The position numbers and the translations under genes were made by a program. From Verrucomicrobiales bacterium (GTDB lineage: Bacteria > Verrucomicrobiota > Verrucomicrobiia > Verrucomicrobiales > DEV007), in NCBI GenBank assembly GCA_002705125.1, contig PAHQ01000024.1:1-6338 (forward strand): 6,338 nt of DNA, written 5' to 3'. Shown in pieces: positions 1 through 4,625 of this stretch. Positions within the stretch are counted from its first letter, which is position 1. Each line of letters begins with the position of its first letter. The notes beneath the pieces are model-generated. The model was not told the DNA's origin, ran no database searches, and saw only the letters and a list, made by a program, of their open reading frames with translations.

Positions 1-211
1 CCCGATAACCCATTTTTTGCGAAATTTCAATGATTATTTGCTAACGATTGACGCTTTAGCCTATTTATTAGCAAAAAAATTATAAAATTTTCTTATAATA
101 AAGAAATTAAAAGGGTTTAAATGACAAATAGATACTCCCAATCAGAGGACAATTGCTTATTTAAATGGCAAAAAATTTGGAGAATTCCTGCAAGATGATC
201 TGTCTTTAAAA
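1..211. other. AT-rich intergenic stretch with no intact gene
   Basis: This is the region downstream of the minus-strand hydrolase gene. It is strongly AT-rich, especially bases 60-120. Bases 76-91 form an AT-only inverted repeat (AAAATT, four-base loop, AATTTT). On the minus strand the repeat is followed by more T residues, so it could act as a weak terminator about 120 bases past the hydrolase stop, but an all-AT stem is poor evidence. A plus-strand frame is open from the left edge to the stop at 83-85 (27 codons) and could be the tail of a gene outside the window; its translation resembles nothing I know. A 25-codon ATG frame at 121-198 has an AAAAGGG five bases before its start but lacks recognisable content. 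The LamG-like remnant at 125-220 is listed separately. Confidence 0.5.
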
Positions 212-220
212 CTACTTGGA
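125..220 (+). pseudogene. possible decayed LamG/concanavalin-like fragment
   Basis: In the plus frame beginning at 125, just after a TGA at 122-124, the translation includes IAYLNGKKFGEFLQDDLSLK. The strand-turn signature AYLNGK is typical of LamG/concanavalin A-like jelly-roll domains, and the identical hexapeptide occurs in the LamG-like domain of the neighbouring hydrolase (minus strand, 395-412). The two hexapeptides differ at the third base of five of their six codons, so this is protein-level similarity and not a recent DNA copy. There is no plausible start, and the upstream part of the domain is missing in all three plus frames. The frame runs on to a TAA at 266-268 but there only mirrors the real minus-strand gene. 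It is either a remnant of an older gene or chance in a short stretch. Confidence 0.3.
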
Positions 221-2290
221 ATTTATGCCAGCTGTCTCGTAAAGGGCGCCCACTTCAATGGCAGATAAAATTTTATCGAACAAAGCAACTTCATCAATTC
301 TTCCTTCAAAATTTGCAAATTGATCGCTTCGCCCACCTATAAAATAATTTTTTGAAACTGCAAAAGTGGGTTCAAGTTGGCCCTCTATTTCGAGCTTACC
401 GTTCAAGTAAGCTTTAACCTGTTTTTGATTTCTGACAAAGACCAAGTGGTACCAATTATCCTTAAGTAAATCTTGCTTCCCAATGAGTAAGTCATTTAAT
501 TGATTGCCATTGAAAATAATGAGCTTGCCGGCATGACCTGCTGTTCCTCCAATTCCTACATGATCTCCTGAAGCGTCTTGTTTATCTGGGTCACCTCTTG
601 AAAAAAAATAACCTGTCACTGGTCGGGCATTATTTCGTAAACCATTTCTAAACCATAAGGAAATCGAATACTGATCACTAATATTTTCTTCTGTAATTAC
701 TCTTCCCCCAGAAAAATGTGCAGAGCGACTCATATGCTTATCAGGAAACCCCTTGCCCTCGACTCCTGGCAGATGACAAACAACCCCATCCTCAAAATCT
801 TTTCTAGGTTCCACGTCTCCAAGTCTCCATAGTTTGACTGGCTTCATAAAATTAATAGCCTGAGCATATTTACCTAATGGCTCTTGGTAATCTTTTTTGG
901 ATATCCCCGAAATGTCTTCAAGCATACTAATTAAATGAGAAGTAATTTTTTTCTCTGCTTTGATTTCAAGTCCTGCAGTAACTGAAGGCCACGTAGTATA
1001 GCCTCCAAGAAAATACTGTTCTGCTGGAGGAATATAGCCTTCTGCTCCATTGGCTAATTCAATATTCATCATGGTGCCAAGAGGACTCCAAGTCTTGAGC
1101 TTCAGACCTGTTAACGCATATACCTCATTAGGCATAGCTGTTATACCAAAATCTCCGACCTTAATTGTTTGGAGAACGATCTCGGTTTTCGGATTTTTGT
1201 GAAGAAATAGTGCCTGCCTTGCATAGACCTCAGGGCGATTCCTTGGGGTGTTATTAGTTATACCTTTGGCAACGCTTTTCGCCCATTCGAGTCGAACTTT
1301 ATCCGGCGCCCGACGATCCATCGTGACGCGTTTTTCCTGCATTGAAATGGGCAAATCATCAGCATGTTTAATTGTATCAAGTGACTGAACTGAAAGGTCT
1401 GTCAATTCTTTCACATAGCGCTGAATACTAATATCACTTTCCTCTCTTTGTTTCCCATAATCAGCTCTCCAAACATCTCCACTAGTGCCCTGCGAAAGTG
1501 CCACAATACACCCTTTACCTCTACGGGCTGATAATTCTTTACAATAACGACCAAAATAATCTGATGAAATTCCAGAGTGCCCACTAAAGTAGTGCATTGA
1601 GAAATTACCTAAAACGGCAATAGGTTCGTCACTTTCAGAGACCAATGAAAATAATGTAAACCAAGGGTCCGTCGGACCTGTTTCGCCAGTAGCATTCGGG
1701 TTCTGATATCCCGGATGCATATTAGCACGAATTGTATTTTCTCCGAATGGATCAGTGCCAGTTCCAGGCCAAAACGCCCATCGCCTAGGCTTAGTATAAT
1801 CAGATCCGTCAAAAACTGACCAGCCCACTTTAGCAGATCGAAGTTTTGAGTGCGCTCTGATAATAGATTCAGCAATCTTACCTGGAAGAAATTTTGAATA
1901 GTCCTCATCCTTATCCGTTCCAAGACACAAGTCCATCACACTTGGTGCACTATGTGTATGGGTTGCGCTTATAAGGATTCTATTTTTGCTGATACCAGTT
2001 TTAATAAATACTTCCTCTTTAACTGCATCACATAAACGAGTTGGAATCATGCAGCTATCCACGACAGCAATAGCGATAGTTTCTTTTTTATCAGAAATAA
2101 CAATCGCTCTTGAATGTAAACGGTCTGCAATGATTCGTACCTTATTGGTTAAAAATCCACCGTTAACAGTAACCGGCAACTTTTGCGGTGTAATGTCAAT
2201 CTGAGCCGCTCCAGCACTAAGTTCAGCCAAAGCTTTCTTATTTGCTCCTGCAAACATCATAATAATGATGATTAAGAAGTGGCATTTCAT
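212..2290 (-). CDS. secreted ceramidase-like metallohydrolase with C-terminal LamG-like domain
   Basis: This 692-residue protein begins with an export signal (hydrophobic residues 5-16, AxA sites ending at 16 and 22). Residues about 25-455 match the neutral/alkaline non-lysosomal ceramidase N-terminal domain, an extracytoplasmic zinc amidohydrolase fold. Likely zinc ligands, by analogy with Pseudomonas ceramidase, are H111/H113 in ATHTHSAP (109-116), H233 in SMHYFSGH, E389 in PNE and Y419 in EGYIPP. The segment QGTSGDV (267-273) has Gly268 where true ceramidases have the catalytic Ser (QSNAGDV-type), so ceramide need not be the substrate. Residues about 495-690 form a LamG/concanavalin A-like domain (SISLWF, DNWYHLVFVR, AYLNGK, GRIDEVALF) in place of the usual Ig-like tail, probably for glycan binding. 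The gene diverges from the lipoprotein-sulfatase pair. The ATG at 2290 is chosen because it gives the signal peptide; no clear Shine-Dalgarno precedes it. The fold call is firm, the substrate unknown. Confidence 0.88.
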   Translation of the reverse strand: MKCHFLIIIIMMFAGANKKALAELSAGAAQIDITPQKLPVTVNGGFLTNKVRIIADRLHSRAIVISDKKETIAIAVVDSCMIPTRLCDAVKEEVFIKTGISKNRILISATHTHSAPSVMDLCLGTDKDEDYSKFLPGKIAESIIRAHSKLRSAKVGWSVFDGSDYTKPRRWAFWPGTGTDPFGENTIRANMHPGYQNPNATGETGPTDPWFTLFSLVSESDEPIAVLGNFSMHYFSGHSGISSDYFGRYCKELSARRGKGCIVALSQGTSGDVWRADYGKQREESDISIQRYVKELTDLSVQSLDTIKHADDLPISMQEKRVTMDRRAPDKVRLEWAKSVAKGITNNTPRNRPEVYARQALFLHKNPKTEIVLQTIKVGDFGITAMPNEVYALTGLKLKTWSPLGTMMNIELANGAEGYIPPAEQYFLGGYTTWPSVTAGLEIKAEKKITSHLISMLEDISGISKKDYQEPLGKYAQAINFMKPVKLWRLGDVEPRKDFEDGVVCHLPGVEGKGFPDKHMSRSAHFSGGRVITEENISDQYSISLWFRNGLRNNARPVTGYFFSRGDPDKQDASGDHVGIGGTAGHAGKLIIFNGNQLNDLLIGKQDLLKDNWYHLVFVRNQKQVKAYLNGKLEIEGQLEPTFAVSKNYFIGGRSDQFANFEGRIDEVALFDKILSAIEVGALYETAGINSK

Positions 2291-2368
2291 AAATAAAAGT
2301 TACCAGATAAGAAAACAAAAAGAAAGCATGCGGAGTATATTTATTCTTCGCTGAGTACTTTTTTGACA

Positions 2369-2374
2369 TATAAT
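2369..2374 (+). promoter_or_regulatory. TATAAT, candidate -10 element for the lipoprotein-sulfatase pair
   Basis: A perfect TATAAT lies 15 bases before the lipoprotein ATG (2390), which would give a leader of only about ten bases or a nearly leaderless message. A TTGACA lies directly against it (2363-2368), too close to serve as its -35, and the properly spaced position is not -35-like. The short leader agrees with the lack of a Shine-Dalgarno before 2390. This is a motif match in an AT-rich region, hence the low confidence. Confidence 0.3.
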
Positions 2375-2386
2375 GCCTAAAGCATT
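2372..2386 (+). repeat. small inverted repeat just before the lipoprotein start
   Basis: AATGC (2372-2376) and GCATT (2382-2386) are perfect five-base inverted arms around the loop CTAAA, ending three bases before the ATG at 2390. The dyad overlaps the candidate -10 by three bases. It could be an operator half-site pair or an RNA hairpin affecting initiation; five base pairs is also easily reached by chance. Confidence 0.3.
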
Positions 2387-2389
2387 TTA

Positions 2390-2803
2390 ATGAATTCAAC
2401 GATTTTTAAGCTCACTCTAATAACATCGGTAGCATCTCTATTATGGGGATGTAAAACTGACATGGGCAGGGTTGAAATTATTGATGAAAAAGTGTCGCCC
2501 AATGGAGAATTGGTGGTTTCAACTTTTTCTTGTCAAGGTGGAGGAGCAGCAGGGTACCTTTATTTCAATGCTAGCTTAAGAAAAGTTGGAGAAACATTAA
2601 ACCCTGAGAACTTTCTTCTAGGCAAGCACAGAACATGGAAAGCATTCCACAGTATCAGTGCTCGGTGGATTGATGATAAAAACTTAGAGCTATCTTATTA
2701 CCAAGTTAATTCTCCTGATTATAAGGAAAACAATTCAATTAAAGTCGATTCAAAATATGGTGTCAAAATCAACCATGTTATAACCAATAAAAACAAAGGG
2801 TGA
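2390..2803 (+). CDS. small putative lipoprotein of unknown function
   Basis: This 137-residue protein is not one I can name. Its start looks like a lipoprotein signal: K7, hydrophobic residues 8-19, then LWGC with Cys21 as the candidate lipidated residue. Trp at the -2 position is unusual for a lipobox, so a plain signal peptide is an alternative. The mature part is short and probably all-beta. It contains VSPNGELVV (34-42), a glycine-rich GGGAAGYLY stretch near 50-58, and RWIDDKNLELSYY (92-104). This order (SPxG, Gly-rich turn, W-x-D-x-x-x-LE-x-x-Y) recalls small bacterial lipoprotein domains of unknown function, a resemblance by eye only. Its stop overlaps or closely precedes the sulfatase start, so the two are probably co-transcribed and translationally coupled. 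The ATG at 2390 is preferred because it supplies the export signal, although no Shine-Dalgarno is visible. Confidence 0.75.
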   Translation: MNSTIFKLTLITSVASLLWGCKTDMGRVEIIDEKVSPNGELVVSTFSCQGGGAAGYLYFNASLRKVGETLNPENFLLGKHRTWKAFHSISARWIDDKNLELSYYQVNSPDYKENNSIKVDSKYGVKINHVITNKNKG

Positions 2804-4254
2804 TAATAAGTTACTTCATGAATAATTTATACAGATCTAGAAAATATATAATTGCTTATGTAGTTTCTTTTTTTCTTCCTTATACCTTATCCTTTGCTAA
2901 GGAACATTCTCCCAACATCATTTTGATTCTCGCCGATGATTTAGGGTACGGAGACTTGGGGTGCTTCGGTCAAAAAACCCTTAAAACACCTCGGTTGGAT
3001 GCAATGGCCAAGGAGGGTATGAAATTGACCCAATTTTATGCGGGATGTACGGTCTGCGCTCCCTCAAGAAGTGTCCTAATGACGGGCAAGCATATGGGTC
3101 GTACAACTGTTCGCGGTAATTCCACAAAACCGATAGTTATCAAGCCTGGCCAACAAACTCTGGCCACAGTCCTGAAAAAAGCTAACTACTCAACTGCTTG
3201 TATTGGTAAATGGGGAATTGGAACACCAGACAATTTCACCAATCCAAACGACGTTGGGTTTGATCATTTTTATGGGTACATCAATATGTGGCATGCACAT
3301 AATTTTTATCCTGAATTTCTGATTCGTAATGGCAAAGTTGAAATGCTGCAGAACGAGGTGGCCCCTAAGTGGAAGCGGTGGCAAAACCCGAAGCTTGCTC
3401 AAGCTGGGCAAGGGGTAGCCATTAAAAAAGTTCAGTACGCTCCTGATCTTTTTACGCAAGATGCGTTGCGTTTTATTAGAGAAAATAAGGAGAACCCTTT
3501 TTTCCTATACTTTGCCATGAACGTTCCTCACACGAATAATGAGGCTGGCAATCAAGGCATGGAGGTTCCTGATATTGGTGAGTTCGCTGAAAAAAATTGG
3601 CCCGAACCAGAAAAAGGATTCGCCGCCATGATTAAAAATATCGATCGTGATGTGGGTCAAATTATTGACCTGGTCAACGAACTTAATCTCGCCAACAACA
3701 CTCTCGTAATTTTCACCTCTGACAATGGCCCCCATCAAGAAGGAGGACACAGAGCTGATTTTTTCAAGTCTAGCGGACCTTTTCGAGGCATGAAACGAGA
3801 TCTTACGGAGGGTGGTATCAGGGTGCCTACAATTGCATGGTGGCCAGGAAAAATTAAAGCTAACACTACCAATGATCACCAATGGTATTTTGGAGATTTC
3901 ATGAAGACCTTTGCCGAGTTAGCTGAAACAAAGGCACCAGAAGACATCGACAGTGATAGTTTTTTTTCCACCCTCAAGGGTGATCCGCCAGAAAAAAAAT
4001 GGGCCCGCAATAGCCGCCTCTATTGGGAGTTTCATGAGAGGGGTTCGGCCCAAGCGGTGAGATTCGGTAAATGGAAAGCTATTCGTAAACCAATGTTCAC
4101 TGGCCCAATACAGCTATACGATCTTTCTTTTGACCGTGAAGAGAAAAAGGATCATTCCAAACGCAGACCCGATCTGGTCAAGCACGCCAAAAATTTATTA
4201 GATCAGTCTCATGAACCCGATCCGAATTGGAAGGCCCCTGGCCGCTCAAAGTAA
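2800..4254 (+). CDS. secreted type I (formylglycine-dependent) sulfatase
   Basis: This protein of 484 residues (478 from the internal ATG) hydrolyses sulfate esters outside the cytoplasm, as expected of the alkaline-phosphatase-fold sulfatase family. A signal peptide covers about residues 12-33 (cleavage likely after SFA). Metal ligands are D46/D47 in LADDLGYGD and D308/N309 in SDNGPH. CAPSR at 86-90 is the C-x-P-S-R signature whose Cys86 must be converted to formylglycine by a maturase not encoded here. GKWGIG (136-141) keeps Lys137 but has Gly139 where arylsulfatase A has a His. VPHTNNE supplies His244, and GMKRDLTEGGIRVP near 330-343 is also typical. Length is normal for the family. The GTG at 2800 overlaps the upstream stop (GTGA); the ATG at 2818 gives a more conventional signal peptide and may be the true start. 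The exact substrate, probably a sulfated polysaccharide, cannot be read from sequence. Confidence 0.95.
   Translation: MIISYFMNNLYRSRKYIIAYVVSFFLPYTLSFAKEHSPNIILILADDLGYGDLGCFGQKTLKTPRLDAMAKEGMKLTQFYAGCTVCAPSRSVLMTGKHMGRTTVRGNSTKPIVIKPGQQTLATVLKKANYSTACIGKWGIGTPDNFTNPNDVGFDHFYGYINMWHAHNFYPEFLIRNGKVEMLQNEVAPKWKRWQNPKLAQAGQGVAIKKVQYAPDLFTQDALRFIRENKENPFFLYFAMNVPHTNNEAGNQGMEVPDIGEFAEKNWPEPEKGFAAMIKNIDRDVGQIIDLVNELNLANNTLVIFTSDNGPHQEGGHRADFFKSSGPFRGMKRDLTEGGIRVPTIAWWPGKIKANTTNDHQWYFGDFMKTFAELAETKAPEDIDSDSFFSTLKGDPPEKKWARNSRLYWEFHERGSAQAVRFGKWKAIRKPMFTGPIQLYDLSFDREEKKDHSKRRPDLVKHAKNLLDQSHEPDPNWKAPGRSK
3969..3982. repeat. intragenic palindrome between T8 and A8 tracts
   Basis: CACCCT (3969-3974) and AGGGTG (3977-3982) are perfect six-base inverted arms around CA, inside the sulfatase coding region. 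A run of eight T (3960-3967) lies before it and a run of eight A (3992-3999) after it. On neither strand is the stem followed by a T tract, so it is not an intrinsic terminator. The reading frame is intact across it. Confidence 0.5.
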
Positions 4255-4274
4255 ATTTGATCCTAATTCTTATA

Positions 4275-4580
4275 TCAGTACTTATCTTTGACTTCATACC
4301 TATAGACCCATTTACCCTCGACTTTCATGCCTCCAATTTCCGAGTGTGGAATGGTATAAGCCTTGGCTTTCCATGGCTCCACATCCCCCATGATCTTAAT
4401 GCCATCTGGTGTAATGTTTAGAATTTTACCCTCAATGAGAACATCTTCATTATTATCGAGTATTTCAACAGACTCGTCTATATTTACTCCGTAATATGCA
4501 TAGTAATCCCCAATTTCTTTCCATGATTTCTCACAACCTAGGAGGAATAATGTGAGAACAAATACTACTAACTTCTTCAT
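4275..4580 (-). CDS. small lipoprotein of unknown function
   Basis: This 101-residue protein has a clear lipoprotein signal: MKK, hydrophobic residues 4-14, then the lipobox LLGC with Cys16. The residue after the Cys is Glu, not Asp, so outer-membrane sorting would be expected by the enterobacterial rule, which may not hold in this phylum. The mature part is about 85 residues and looks like a compact beta-rich domain (IEGKILNITPDGIKIMG, then YTIPHSEIGGMKVEG). I do not recognise the family. It lies 45 bases downstream of the cytochrome/dehydrogenase-like gene on the same strand and could be its operon partner, and it converges on the sulfatase with a 20-base gap. No Shine-Dalgarno is visible: the bases just before the ATG read CTCCACCT on the coding strand. 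The signal peptide supports the start at 4580. Confidence 0.78.
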   Translation of the reverse strand: MKKLVVFVLTLFLLGCEKSWKEIGDYYAYYGVNIDESVEILDNNEDVLIEGKILNITPDGIKIMGDVEPWKAKAYTIPHSEIGGMKVEGKWVYRYEVKDKY

Positions 4581-4625
4581 AGGTGGAGAGTAGATTATTA
4601 AGAGTGCAGTTAAAACTACAGAATC

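Larger units (their letters stand above)
2291..2389. promoter_or_regulatory. divergent intergenic region carrying promoters for both flanking genes
   Basis: These 99 bases separate the starts of the minus-strand hydrolase and the plus-strand lipoprotein, so both genes must be transcribed outward from here unless promoters lie inside the genes. For the minus strand, a TATACT (complement of 2334-2339) is a possible -10, but nothing resembling a -35 sits at the right distance. For the plus strand see the TATAAT at 2369-2374. No strong operator dyad was seen apart from the small stem-loop next to the plus-strand start. Confidence 0.45.

Noticed and set aside
121..198. 25-codon ATG frame with an AAAAGGG five bases upstream
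   Set aside because: It is very short, has no recognisable motif or signal peptide, and lies in a different frame from the LamG-like remnant that covers the same bases.
1609..2204. Open frames of about 70-100 codons overlapping the hydrolase gene in other frames (minus 1609-1923, plus 1986-2204)
   Set aside because: They lie wholly inside a well-supported gene with conserved motifs, and their translations show no domain features.
2363..2374. TTGACA plus TATAAT as a complete sigma-70 promoter
   Set aside because: The hexamers abut with zero spacing, whereas about 17 bases are needed, so only the TATAAT is kept as a weak candidate.
3190..3882. Two antisense open frames within the sulfatase gene
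   Set aside because: The plus-strand sulfatase motifs run through the whole stretch; the antisense translations lack signals or known motifs.
4227..4421. Plus-strand open frame spanning the sulfatase end and the small lipoprotein gene
   Set aside because: It starts inside the sulfatase and runs antisense to a gene with a clear lipobox; its translation looks random.
4581..4588. AGGTGGAG, resembling a plus-strand Shine-Dalgarno
   Set aside because: No start codon at suitable spacing opens a plausible plus-strand gene after it.
4605..4620. Imperfect dyad TGCAGTT-AA-AACTACA between the two right-hand minus-strand genes
   Set aside because: The two-base loop, a mismatch and the lack of a T tract make it a poor terminator or operator.
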